The notes below the pieces were generated by a model, which ran no database searches, was not told where the DNA came from, and was given only the letters and a program-made list of their open reading frames with translations. 64,000 nucleotides of DNA. Source: Pyrobaculum arsenaticum DSM 13514 (GTDB taxonomy: Archaea > Thermoproteota > Thermoprotei > Thermoproteales > Thermoproteaceae). Position numbers and translations under genes: made by a program. The DNA lies in NCBI RefSeq assembly GCF_000016385.1, contig NC_009376.1, positions 1,054,001 to 1,118,000 on the forward strand. Direction: 5' to 3'. Below are positions 36,341 through 44,563 of this stretch, piece by piece (position 1 is the stretch's first letter; every line of letters begins with the position of its first letter).

Positions 36341-38326
36341 CTATTCTAGCCCGTAGGCCTCCCTCCTAAATTTCCTAACGGCCTCCCCCAGCCTCCCCGG
36401 GTCGGATATCGGCATGGAGCAAGCCCCCCAAGCGCAGACGTAGGCCGCCGGCTTCGGCCCCGCCAGCATGGCCTTTATGGAGGGCTCGGGGTAGTCCCAG
36501 CCGCTTGCCACAGGCATCACCACGTGCAGGGGGCGGTACGCCGCAAGGGCCGCCCTCAGAAGCTCCTCGGCAGAGCCCACAACCACCGTCCGGGGAGGCT
36601 CGGCCAAGTGGGCGTCCAGGGCGATGGCCAACCCGGCGGCGGAGGGCCCTAGCCTCGCCAGCTTGCCCGCCAGCGCCTTCAGAGCCCTCTCCGCCGCGTC
36701 TCTAAACTTGCGGATACCCGTGGCGTAGTGCAGAAGGTCGCACGCCAATATGGCCAGGGCGTTCCCCGAGTAGTTGGGTGTATCAGCCACGGGGTAGTGC
36801 GGCGTCTTCAACACGGGGTCTGGCCTCTCCACATCTCTAAACCCTCCCTGGTCTAGGAACCTATCCACCATCGCCCCCGCCACCTCTACGCCCCAGTCCA
36901 GGTATCTGCCGGTGTGGGAGTAGGCCTCCAGCGCGGCTAAGGCGCAGTAGGCGTAGTCCTCCAGAACTCCCTCCCCCACGGGCCCCCCGCCCCTAAGCCC
37001 GCGGGCCAGCCTCGAGCCGTCCCACGCCTCCCTCCTGATCTTGTCAAGAGTCTTCAAGGCGAACTCCTTGTCCCCTATCCCCGCCAGGCGGCTCGCCTCC
37101 AGCTCCGCCTTAGCCATGGCGCAACTCCAACCGGCGTAAATCGTGGTGTCCACCCTCGGTGGCTTCCTCGCCTTGCGGGCCTCCGCCAGCCTCTCAAGGA
37201 TCAAGTCGGCTTCCGGCACAACCCTAACTATGCTTAGGGTAGCCCGCCCCTCGGGCCACTTAAATTCGTATAGGCCAAACATATCAGCCGCTTTGGGGAA
37301 GAGATCGCCCAGGGTCTCCTTAAGCTCGTCCTCCGTCCAGCGGTAGTAGGCGCCCTCCTCCCCGTCTACGTCGGCGTCTTGGCTGGCGTAGTATCCGCCG
37401 CCCGGGTCGCGCATGAATTCGTCGAGCCACTTGATGATCCCCGCCGCCGTTTTTCTATACAGCTGGTCGCCGAAGTGGGCATATGCCCTGGCGTAGAGCG
37501 ACAACAGCTCTGCGTTGTCTACTAGGAGCTTCTCGTAGTGGGGGATAAGCCACAAGCGGTCAGTGGAGTAGCGGAAGAAGCCGCCACCAAGCTGGTCGTA
37601 GACCCCTCCTCGCGCCATGGCCCTCAAGGTCGCATGGGCCATCTTACCGTAGACCGACTTCCCGTCGTAGAAATGCCGCAACAACAACAGATCCAGCTGG
37701 GTGATCGGCGGGAACTTAGGCGCCGTGCCGAAGCCGCCGTACTCCTCGTCGAAGGAGGCGGCCAGCGACGCCAGTATGTCAAGTTGGACGGAGCGGTCAA
37801 GCTCGGCCTCCGAAGGGTTGTGCCACGCCGCTATCTCCTTAGAGAGATCCTCCGCCATCTTCTTGATATCGCCTTTCTTCGTCCTGTACGCCTCCAGAAC
37901 AGCCCTCAGCACTTTGGCCATCCCCGGCAAGCCGCCGTAGTCCCTCGGCGGAAGATACGTGGCGGCCCAGATCACCTCCCCCTCCGGCGTCATGAAGACG
38001 GTGAGAGGCCAACCAGACTGGCCGCTAACTAAAACCGCATATTCTTGCAGTCGGCGGTCTACGTCTGGCCTCTCGTCCCGATCTACCTTAATCGGCACGA
38101 AATGCTTGTTTATGATATCGGCAATCTCGTCATCGTTGTACGTCGTCTCGTCAATAACGTGGCACCAATGACACCAGACGGCGCCCACGTCCACTAATAT
38201 AGGCTTGTCCTCCGCCTTCGCCTTCTGGAAAGCCTCCTCGCACCACGCCCACCACTGCACCTTGCTCCTCAGCCCATCCAACACAAAGGGCGACGTAGAC
38301 CTCCTCAAACACGCCTCTCTGTCCAT
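36341..38326 (-). CDS. Thioredoxin-domain protein of the DUF255/YyaL (SSP411) family
   Basis: The 661-residue protein opens with a thioredoxin-like domain bearing CHWC (Cys52 and Cys55, in GAVWCHWCHVID), followed by a long alpha/alpha-barrel region similar to N-acylglucosamine epimerases (residues ~180-550). Length and domain order match the widespread YyaL/spermatogenesis-associated-protein-20 family. The function is unknown, though a redox role fits the CXXC motif. Confidence 0.9.
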   Translation of the reverse strand: MDREACLRRSTSPFVLDGLRSKVQWWAWCEEAFQKAKAEDKPILVDVGAVWCHWCHVIDETTYNDDEIADIINKHFVPIKVDRDERPDVDRRLQEYAVLVSGQSGWPLTVFMTPEGEVIWAATYLPPRDYGGLPGMAKVLRAVLEAYRTKKGDIKKMAEDLSKEIAAWHNPSEAELDRSVQLDILASLAASFDEEYGGFGTAPKFPPITQLDLLLLRHFYDGKSVYGKMAHATLRAMARGGVYDQLGGGFFRYSTDRLWLIPHYEKLLVDNAELLSLYARAYAHFGDQLYRKTAAGIIKWLDEFMRDPGGGYYASQDADVDGEEGAYYRWTEDELKETLGDLFPKAADMFGLYEFKWPEGRATLSIVRVVPEADLILERLAEARKARKPPRVDTTIYAGWSCAMAKAELEASRLAGIGDKEFALKTLDKIRREAWDGSRLARGLRGGGPVGEGVLEDYAYCALAALEAYSHTGRYLDWGVEVAGAMVDRFLDQGGFRDVERPDPVLKTPHYPVADTPNYSGNALAILACDLLHYATGIRKFRDAAERALKALAGKLARLGPSAAGLAIALDAHLAEPPRTVVVGSAEELLRAALAAYRPLHVVMPVASGWDYPEPSIKAMLAGPKPAAYVCAWGACSMPISDPGRLGEAVRKFRREAYGLE

Positions 38327-38674
38327 GAGATATTGGCGATATCGCCAAAAATAATTTCCAAAACACCTTCTCCACGTTAGCTAAGGCGTTTAGAACTGCC
38401 GGGGCTAGTTGCGCATTACGCACATGGATCCGGCCTGAGCCTCTCAACGCGATTTTGGATCGATGGGCCCACTAGGCGGAGTTTTTTCCGCCTCCTAACT
38501 CAAGGGAGTGCCATCAAAGACGGCTTACTATTAGTTGTTCGGCTACACCAGATTTTCGGAGCGCTGGCGGGCGGTTGTCGGAGCTCTACACCGCAGCGGC
38601 ATATTAGGGGGTTTAACAATCCTAGACACGGCTACGGAGACAGGGAGACGTATCCTGTTGTTAGTGCAATGTCT
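38327..38674. other. 348-base intergenic region
   Basis: It separates two leftward genes. There is no recognisable frame. The right 90 bases lie downstream of merA and may hold its terminator; the left ~50 bases are the promoter region of the DUF255 gene. Confidence 0.35.
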
Positions 38675-40069
38675 TTAACCTGCACAACAGCTTAGCTTAG
38701 AGACGTCTTTCTCAAAGGCGAGGGCGGCAACCCTCAGAGCCTCGCCGAAGGAGGGGAAGGCGGGCACCAGCTCCGCCAAGTCGCCTATCCTCAACCCCAG
38801 CTTGACGGCAATGGCGAAGACGTGTATTAACTCCTCAGCGTGGGGAGCCGCCACGACGGCGCCGGCTATTTTGCCCCCCTTCATGGAAACCCGCCACGTC
38901 TCGGGGTAGGTGTTTATCTTGATGAAGCCAGAAGTGCGCTTGGAGGCCCACGCCGCCGCCACCACGTCAATGGGCACCGCGGCGCATCTACAGCCTATCC
39001 CCGAGGTTATCATCTCATCCTCGCTTACCCCCACCGAAGCTACAGGAGGGTCGGTGAAAACTACTCTGGGCACGGCGGCAGGGTCGTACTCCTCGTGGCC
39101 GCCTAAGGCGTTTACTGCGGCAATCGTGCCTTGCCTCGCCGCCGCGTTTTCCGCGTAGCGACCGCCCCTGAGCCAAACCCCTCCCGCCACGTCCCCTGCG
39201 GCGTATACCCCTGGCATGGAGGTCTCCAGCCTCTTGTTCACCCTAATAGAGCCGTCTGAGTTGAGCTCAAGCAGGCCCCCCGCAACCTCGCTGTTGGGAA
39301 CCCTCCCCGCCGCGACGAAAAGCGCCTCCGCCCTTAACCTCCTGCCGGCCCTAGTCTCCACCTCGACGCCGCCGTCCGCCCTCCTAACGGCCACGGCCTC
39401 GTCGCGTACCACCTCGACCCCCTCCTCCTTCAGCACCTCCTCCACGAACTGTGAGGCCATCTCCTCTTCGTACTTCAACAGCCTCCCCCTGGCCACTATC
39501 GCCGTCTTGACCCCCAGCCTATTCAAGGCCTGGGCCAGCTCCACAGCCACTGCGCCCCCTCCAACAAACACCACGCTAGACGGCTCACCCAAATCGAAAA
39601 GCCTCTGGTTTGTGTAGTAGCCCACTTCGCCTAGCCCCTTTATGTTAGGCACAGCCGGCCTAGACCCCGTAGCTACTACCACCCTCTTACCCTCGAGCAC
39701 ACCCCTACCCTCCACCATCACCCTGCCCGGCCCGGCCAAGACCCCTCTCCCCTCTATGTACTCAATGCCGTAGTAGTCGAGGAGATCTACGTATTTCTCC
39801 TTCCTCAACATTGCCGACGTCTCCGCGGCCTCCGCCAAGAGGCGCCTCAGCGATGGCTTGAGGTTGGCCTCTGGGAAGTAGGCCTGAGCCCAGCGGAGCG
39901 CCTCGGCGGCTTTGACTAAAAACTTTGTGGGGACGCATCCCACGTTTACGCATGTGCCCCCCGGCGGCAGGCCGGCGTTTACAATTACGACCCTGGCCCC
40001 CAGCTCCGAGGCTTTTATAGCCGCGGCGAAGCCCGCCGAGCCGCCGCCAAGCACAACTAGGTCGTACAC
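38675..40069 (-). CDS. merA: Mercuric reductase
   Basis: The 464-residue flavoprotein of the class I disulfide reductase family has FAD motif GGGSAG, redox cysteines 40 and 45 (GGTCVNVGCVPTK), NAD(P) motif GGGAVAVE and the dimer domain. It ends in SKLSCCAG, the C-terminal vicinal cysteine pair (461-462) that hands Hg(II) to the active site and is diagnostic of MerA. There is no N-terminal heavy-metal-associated domain, as in many archaeal MerA proteins. It starts at GTG 40069, 12 bases after a small YHS gene, with which it forms a probable mercury-resistance operon. Confidence 0.88.
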   Translation of the reverse strand: MYDLVVLGGGSAGFAAAIKASELGARVVIVNAGLPPGGTCVNVGCVPTKFLVKAAEALRWAQAYFPEANLKPSLRRLLAEAAETSAMLRKEKYVDLLDYYGIEYIEGRGVLAGPGRVMVEGRGVLEGKRVVVATGSRPAVPNIKGLGEVGYYTNQRLFDLGEPSSVVFVGGGAVAVELAQALNRLGVKTAIVARGRLLKYEEEMASQFVEEVLKEEGVEVVRDEAVAVRRADGGVEVETRAGRRLRAEALFVAAGRVPNSEVAGGLLELNSDGSIRVNKRLETSMPGVYAAGDVAGGVWLRGGRYAENAAARQGTIAAVNALGGHEEYDPAAVPRVVFTDPPVASVGVSEDEMITSGIGCRCAAVPIDVVAAAWASKRTSGFIKINTYPETWRVSMKGGKIAGAVVAAPHAEELIHVFAIAVKLGLRIGDLAELVPAFPSFGEALRVAALAFEKDVSKLSCCAG

Positions 40070-40081
40070 AGCTCAGCCTTG

Positions 40082-40252
40082 CTAGCGATGCGGCATCCCT
40101 TGTGGGCCGTGTTGGAGGTAGAATTCAGGTTGCTTCTCGAACTCCTCCTTGCACGCCGCAGAACAGAAGTAGTACACCTTGCCCTTGTACAGAGTTTTGT
40201 ACTTCGCCCTCGTGGGATCTACGTGCATGCCGCAGACCGGGTCTATTTCCAT
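40082..40252 (-). CDS. Small YHS/TRASH-type metal-binding protein
   Basis: The 56-residue protein carries DPVCGMHVD at the start and YYFCSAACKEEFEKQP in the middle, the three-cysteine pattern of YHS domains, which bind heavy metals or copper. It precedes merA by 12 bases and shares its promoter, so it may capture Hg(II) and pass it to MerA, as proposed for MerH-like proteins of Sulfolobales. Confidence 0.75.
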   Translation of the reverse strand: MEIDPVCGMHVDPTRAKYKTLYKGKVYYFCSAACKEEFEKQPEFYLQHGPQGMPHR

Positions 40253-40271
40253 AGCATATTGTTCTCACTTC

Positions 40272-40280
40272 TATTTAAAA
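40272..40280 (-). promoter_or_regulatory. TATA box for the YHS-merA operon
   Basis: Plus-strand TATTTAAAA (TTTTAAATA on the coding strand), centred ~24 bases before the ATG at 40252. Confidence 0.55.
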
Positions 40281-40649
40281 CTAAAAGACCACCACCTTCT
40301 CTCCAAATTTTTCGAGAAAGGTGTACATCGACGTCACCTCGTCCACGATGCCCAGCGCCTTGAAGTCGCCTAGTCCAAGGCCGTAGATCTTAGCAACGGT
40401 TTCGCACACAGCAATGGCTAAGCCCAGTTGCTTTGCCTCTTTTAGAATCGCAGCCCAGGTAACCCCCAGTTCCTCCATCCTCCTCCTCTCAGGGTAGTCC
40501 CCGTGGTCGCCCTTGGCGAAGAGGGGGACGGCCCTCCCGGTGACGAAGATACCCACTTCGTTCCCCCTTGCCAGCTCAGTGGCTGCGTAGGTGGCCGCAG
40601 CGTAGAGGCGCATGGGGTCGTCCGCCGCTACGATAATCCCCACCTTCAT
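40281..40649 (-). CDS. DsrE/TusD-family sulfur-relay protein
   Basis: I chose ATG 40649, which overlaps the stop of the SelD-like gene (ATGA). The 122-residue protein has the DsrE-family start MKVGIIVAADDPMRLYAAATYAATEL and a single conserved cysteine in LAIAVCETVAKIYG (~residue 75), the position used to carry persulfide in DsrE. The following GLGLGDFKALGIVDEVTSM matches the family's C-terminal part. It is the last gene of the TusA-SelD-like-DsrE operon, which suggests that it receives or donates sulfane sulfur. Confidence 0.8.
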   Translation of the reverse strand: MKVGIIVAADDPMRLYAAATYAATELARGNEVGIFVTGRAVPLFAKGDHGDYPERRRMEELGVTWAAILKEAKQLGLAIAVCETVAKIYGLGLGDFKALGIVDEVTSMYTFLEKFGEKVVVF

Positions 40650-42346
40650 GAAATTTCGAAATCCTTGAACTTGCCCGTGGCGGGGCTGTAAGTCGCCGAG
40701 ACGCGGCAGTCGTCGAAGCCGCGGCACAGCTCCTCCACGAACTTCCTAACCCTCTCCTCGTCGCCTTCCACAACCACCTCAACCCTGCCGTCGGGGAGGT
40801 TCTTGGCGTAGCCCACGAGGGATAGGGCCTTTGCCCTGGCCCGGGCCATGGGCCGGAATCCCACGCCCTGGACTCTCCCCTCTACATACGCCACAGCCCT
40901 CACAGGCCTCGATACCACGCTGGAAAGGCCGCCGAGGATTTGGCGGGCGCCCAGCTTCTCCCTCAGCTTGTTGCTGGAGATGTATTTAAGTGCCCACTCG
41001 GGCACTACAAGCTTCCCCTCCCCCTTGCCCACGACTTCGCCTATTACCAAAGGCCTTGCGTGCGGCGCCTTGGACAGCCTCTGGATCAACTCGTCGGCTA
41101 GCCGCTTGTGGGCAAAGATGGCGATTGCGCCGTTGGTGCCGGCAGTGGCGTCAGGCATGATGTAGTTCTCCGCGGCGAATGCCGAGATTCGATCGGACAT
41201 GAGGGGCACGTCGAGTAGCCTTATATCGACGCCGGCTTTTTCAGCCACCTCCTTAAACACAAATACGCCGGGCCCCGACACGTCGATGGTGGCGGCGATG
41301 TGGCTTGCGGGGTCAAAGGCCTCGCCCAGGTCGGGGAGGAACTCGTAGATCGCCTTAGCCACCTCCAAGTTGGGCGTGGCCATGACCTCCAGCACCCTCC
41401 GCTTCTCCCTCTCGAATTGCTCCAGTGACATAACCTCCCTTTCAAACCTCTGCAACAAGAATTCGTCTGTGTGGACAGCGACGTAGGTGGTGAAGAATGC
41501 CAGCTCGCCGAAGGGTCTCGTGACGACCACCACGAAGCCCTCGTCTAGCTGTTTGTAGAAGAGGGGGGGCTCCCTGTCTAGATAGGCGTAAGCCGTGGCG
41601 CCGAGGAGGAGGTAGCCCATATCAGGCTGCGGCGCCTCCACCAGCTTCCCCAGCGACGAGGCGTACCCCTCCACCTTCGCCTTTATGGAGGCCTTATAGG
41701 CGCTGGGCCCATCGTATACCGGGGCTATGTGCAAGTCCTTCCAGGCTCCCTTGGTGAAGAGATCGTTAAGCGCGTTGTTCACCGCCACGGCTATTTGTAG
41801 TTGCGAATCTAGATCCTCAGAAGGGTCGATGACTTGTATCGTGTCGTTGTTGGCGACGACGTAGCCCCTAGACCCCTCCGCCTTGATGAAATCAACCATG
41901 AAGAACTCAGCCCCCTTCTTGGTACTGACTATGCTATGCCCCTTGCCAAGCCACACCTTGTGCCTCGAGGAGCCCAGCGCCTTGTAGAGCTTGGCGACGT
42001 ACTTAGCAAAGACGTCTGCAGAGGCGGCCTTTCCCATGTAGAGCTGGGCCAGCACAATAGCCACCGTGGGGGCCAGCTTCTCAATCTCGCTGGGCTCTAG
42101 CCACGGCTCCTCCGCGTTGAGGAAATACCGCCTTAGGTAGGCGCCCTCACCTGGCATTATCGCCGCGTCTTCCCTCGGCGCGATGACGAGGTTGAGCTTG
42201 TACACTTCGTCTTTCAACAGCTGGAGGGCTGGGTACAACACGTTGTAGAGGTCTACCTTCACCGAGCACCCCAGCGACAGCGACTCCAGGGCAATGCCCG
42301 CCTCCCTATACAGCCTCACCCTCTCCCTAAACCTCTCCATGCTCAT
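40646..42346 (-). CDS. Selenophosphate-synthetase-like (SelD/AIRS fold) protein fused to acylphosphatase
   Basis: Residues 1-~470 follow the SelD/PurM architecture: GCSVKVD with Cys27 and Lys30 in the CxxK spacing of SelD Cys17/Lys20, APREDAAIMPG (metal/ATP-binding DDAA-like loop), NALNDLFTKGA (the NDxxxxGA mark of the family), and DVSGPG. Residues ~478-566 are a complete acylphosphatase domain (AYVEGRVQGVGFRPMARARAKAL with catalytic Arg, and AKNLPDGRVEVVVEG with catalytic Asn). No selenoprotein machinery is seen here, and the gene is sandwiched between TusA and DsrE with ATGA overlaps. I infer ATP-dependent activation of sulfur (a thiophosphate-type product) rather than selenium; this is not established. 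Confidence 0.75.
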   Translation of the reverse strand: MSMERFRERVRLYREAGIALESLSLGCSVKVDLYNVLYPALQLLKDEVYKLNLVIAPREDAAIMPGEGAYLRRYFLNAEEPWLEPSEIEKLAPTVAIVLAQLYMGKAASADVFAKYVAKLYKALGSSRHKVWLGKGHSIVSTKKGAEFFMVDFIKAEGSRGYVVANNDTIQVIDPSEDLDSQLQIAVAVNNALNDLFTKGAWKDLHIAPVYDGPSAYKASIKAKVEGYASSLGKLVEAPQPDMGYLLLGATAYAYLDREPPLFYKQLDEGFVVVVTRPFGELAFFTTYVAVHTDEFLLQRFEREVMSLEQFEREKRRVLEVMATPNLEVAKAIYEFLPDLGEAFDPASHIAATIDVSGPGVFVFKEVAEKAGVDIRLLDVPLMSDRISAFAAENYIMPDATAGTNGAIAIFAHKRLADELIQRLSKAPHARPLVIGEVVGKGEGKLVVPEWALKYISSNKLREKLGARQILGGLSSVVSRPVRAVAYVEGRVQGVGFRPMARARAKALSLVGYAKNLPDGRVEVVVEGDEERVRKFVEELCRGFDDCRVSATYSPATGKFKDFEIS

Positions 42347-42591
42347 AGCCTAATCACGATCTTCCACACTCCGGGCTCCACCTCGAACACTCCAAGCACC
42401 TCCTTCCCCTCGCGCCTCGCCACCGCTGGCACGTTTTCGCAACTCGGCGGGTTGTCCGTAATCACCTCAAGCGTTGACCCAGGAGGGAGGGCTCTAATAG
42501 CCCTCAGCGTGGCCAGTTGCGGATAAGGGCAGACCCTGCCCTTTAAGTCAAGCACGTACACCTTGTCGCCGATCAGCACGGCCTCCGACAT
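42343..42591 (-). CDS. TusA-family sulfur carrier (copy 1)
   Basis: The 82-residue protein carries the CPYP motif (GRVCPYPQLATLRAIRALPPG) with its persulfide cysteine near residue 18, and the TusA-fold ending GVWKIVIRL. It is first in an operon with the SelD-like/acylphosphatase fusion and DsrE and divergent from a second TusA gene at 42716. TusA proteins accept sulfane sulfur and pass it to DsrE or DsrC-type carriers. Confidence 0.88.
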   Translation of the reverse strand: MSEAVLIGDKVYVLDLKGRVCPYPQLATLRAIRALPPGSTLEVITDNPPSCENVPAVARREGKEVLGVFEVEPGVWKIVIRL

Positions 42592-42612
42592 GTAAGGAAG
42601 TTGGAAGCTTCC

Positions 42613-42620
42613 TTAAAAAC
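42613..42620 (-). promoter_or_regulatory. TATA box for the tusA-selD-like-dsrE operon
   Basis: Plus-strand TTAAAAAC (GTTTTTAA on the coding strand), ~25 bases before the ATG at 42591. A 10-base palindrome GGAAGCTTCC (42603-42612) lies directly on its downstream side. Confidence 0.5.
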
Positions 42621-42628
42621 TAGACAAA

Positions 42629-42647
42629 AGGTGCTAAATATGCACCT
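42629..42647. promoter_or_regulatory. Inverted repeat, operator candidate between divergent tusA genes
   Basis: AGGTGC (42629-42634), seven bases, GCACCT (42642-42647): a perfect six-base dyad. It lies in the 124-base intergenic region between the two divergent TusA promoters, upstream of both TATA boxes, where a regulator could control both. Confidence 0.4.
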
Positions 42648-42689
42648 AGGCACACAACAGTATATTCCAGAGAGGATTGGAAATAAAAC

Positions 42690-42699
42690 TTTTATAAAG
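42690..42699 (+). promoter_or_regulatory. TATA box for tusA copy 2
   Basis: TTTATAAAGA-type box centred ~22 bases before the ATG at 42716. Confidence 0.55.
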
Positions 42700-42715
42700 A
42701 AGACAGCGTGTAAGT

Positions 42716-42943
42716 ATGCCTGAAGTGCTTGACGTGAGGGATAAGTTCTGCCCCTTACCTGTAATGGAGACAGCCAAGGCGATTGCGAGAATACCAGTGG
42801 GGGACTACCTAGAGGTGCTCGCCACAGACCCAGCAGCAGACCCCGACATCAAGGCCTGGGCAAAGAGGATGGGCCACGAAGTGATTAAAAGCGAGAAGCT
42901 ACCCGACGGCACTCTAAAAATCGTGGTGAAGAGGCTAAAATAA
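42716..42943 (+). CDS. TusA-family sulfur carrier (copy 2)
   Basis: The 75-residue TusA protein has the canonical CPLP motif (RDKFCPLPVMETAKAIARI, Cys12) and the beta-alpha-beta ending TLKIVVKRLK. It is divergent from TusA copy 1 and convergent with the gene downstream of dsrB1 (18-base gap), so it sits between the sulfur-relay operon and the dsr operon. Expected role: persulfide carrier between a donor and DsrC/DsrE-type acceptors. Confidence 0.9.
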   Translation: MPEVLDVRDKFCPLPVMETAKAIARIPVGDYLEVLATDPAADPDIKAWAKRMGHEVIKSEKLPDGTLKIVVKRLK

Positions 42944-42960
42944 CCTTAATGGGAGAAATA

Positions 42961-43446
42961 TTAGTTTTCGCCCTTCTCCAGTTTGTTTTTAACTAGGGAG
43001 AAGTAATAGTCGCTGTTTTGCTCAAAGTCCTCCAGAAGGGATTCCAGAAAACCCCCAGTGAGCAACGAGGCGTTGACTACCGTTTTGAACCCCAAAGCGG
43101 CGTAGACCACGTCGTCAGATTTTTTCAATGGGAAGAGAAAGGGCGCCACGCCTTCATCTGGGATAACTAGGGAGGCCTCCTCAAGCGCCTCGGCATCGCC
43201 GCCGTATTTGACCTCCCTCACGTCGTCGAGGTCAAGAAAAGCCAAGGCCACGTCTTCCCCGCGGCGCATTGTAGATACCAGGTACGGCCTTGGCCTGCCC
43301 GGCGGGGAGTAGATATACGTCTTCTCCTCGCCCTCCACCTGTTCTTTTATCAACCCAGCGAGCTCAGAGGCGTCCTCCACCTCCTCGACTTGGTATCTAA
43401 AACGGAGCTTTAAAAGAAGGTCGCCGATAACATCGTATATGCTCAC
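42961..43446 (-). CDS. dsrB1-linked protein of ~160 residues (DsrG position)
   Basis: The 161-residue acidic protein starts one base after the dsrB1 stop, so it is the third gene of the dsrA1-dsrB1 operon. It has no cysteines or membrane segments. The segments VALAFLDLDDVREV and FLFPLKK are distantly echoed in the protein after dsrB2 (56080-56559), which is of the same size and in the same position. From memory, a dsrG gene follows dsrAB in Pyrobaculum islandicum, described as glutathione-S-transferase-like; this may be its equivalent, but I cannot confirm a GST fold. Probably an accessory or assembly factor for DsrAB. Confidence 0.6.
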   Translation of the reverse strand: MSIYDVIGDLLLKLRFRYQVEEVEDASELAGLIKEQVEGEEKTYIYSPPGRPRPYLVSTMRRGEDVALAFLDLDDVREVKYGGDAEALEEASLVIPDEGVAPFLFPLKKSDDVVYAALGFKTVVNASLLTGGFLESLLEDFEQNSDYYFSLVKNKLEKGEN

Positions 43447-43447
43447 G

Positions 43448-44563
43448 CTAAATCGGGCCGAACTGCCTAAAGCCGAACTCGCCAGTCAGCGTAACGGGCT
43501 TGTTCCACTTAGTCACAGGTATGTTCAGCATCTTGTAGAACTGCTCCAGCCCAACCCTGGCCATCCAGTCGCCGATGCGCTCCCCCTCCCTGGCGTTTTC
43601 TCTCCATAAGTCAATAATCTTCTTAACCACCGCCACTATCTCTCTGTAGTCGGGAGGTATGGCGGGTATCCACGGTATGACCTGTATGGAAGGCAACGGC
43701 CCTCTTCCAGTGTTGCTGGCCTTGCCGCCGATTAGTATCGCCACGCCAGCCTTGGACTGGTCGAAGTCGATCCAGTCGCACACATCGCGGCAACGGCCGC
43801 AGGCAATACACTTAGGCCTAATCACCTCCAGGCCCACGGTGCCGTCCGGCTTACCGAACACCCTAATGGCGCCCGTGGGGCAGACCTCCGCAACCTCCGG
43901 CACGTGGCCCATCTCAAGCGCCTTTGCGCTTTTCGGAAGACACAGCTTGATCCTCTCGGGGTCGTAGGTGGGGGCGTCGCCGTAGTGGCCAACGATGTTT
44001 ATGTCCGTGGTGAATCCCCCACAAGCGCTGGGGCAACCAGACACGTTTATCCTCAACTTCGCCGGTAGCTTCACCTCGCCGGTGAAGTAGGGCTTTAGGT
44101 GGTCGTACAGAACCTTAGTAATAGAGGGCGCGTCCACCACAGCTGTGGTACACGTCAAGAAGGCTGTGCATGAATTAATGGACCACAGCGTCGGCCCCCA
44201 GCCGCCTACTGGGAACCCCATCTTCTCCACCTCCTCCTTGATCTTAAGCGCCTTGTCAAGGGAGTCGGTGAGGATTTCGAGATTGCCATTTCTCGTAATT
44301 TTTATGCCGCCTATGCCGAGGGTGTCGGCTATGTCCACGAACTTCTTCAGCGTGTCGGTCGATAGTCTGAAATTCGGCGGCGTGCCTACCTTTACTGTAA
44401 ATATCCTGTCCCCCGTCGCCGATATGTGCTCAATTATGCCGTAGCCGTGGTATTTACGATCTACCCACTTACCAACATTCCGCCTAACCTTCTCCGGCAA
44501 CCACTCGGTGTACGGCACCGGGAGCTTCTTCTTCAGCCTCTCGGCAACTTTATCCGCCGTCAT
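43448..44563 (-). CDS. dsrB: Dissimilatory sulfite reductase beta subunit (copy 1)
   Basis: The 371-residue subunit contains the siroheme-[4Fe-4S] ligands in SCTAFLTCTT and SGCPSACGG, and an inserted ferredoxin domain with a full set (CPTGAI and CIACGRCRDVCDW). With DsrA it forms the alpha2beta2 enzyme that reduces sulfite to the DsrC-bound trisulfide. It overlaps dsrA1 by ATGA. Two tracts, 44196-44257 and 44388-44440, read as identical to dsrB2, although most of the gene has diverged. All catalytic cysteines are intact. Confidence 0.95.
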   Translation of the reverse strand: MTADKVAERLKKKLPVPYTEWLPEKVRRNVGKWVDRKYHGYGIIEHISATGDRIFTVKVGTPPNFRLSTDTLKKFVDIADTLGIGGIKITRNGNLEILTDSLDKALKIKEEVEKMGFPVGGWGPTLWSINSCTAFLTCTTAVVDAPSITKVLYDHLKPYFTGEVKLPAKLRINVSGCPSACGGFTTDINIVGHYGDAPTYDPERIKLCLPKSAKALEMGHVPEVAEVCPTGAIRVFGKPDGTVGLEVIRPKCIACGRCRDVCDWIDFDQSKAGVAILIGGKASNTGRGPLPSIQVIPWIPAIPPDYREIVAVVKKIIDLWRENAREGERIGDWMARVGLEQFYKMLNIPVTKWNKPVTLTGEFGFRQFGPI

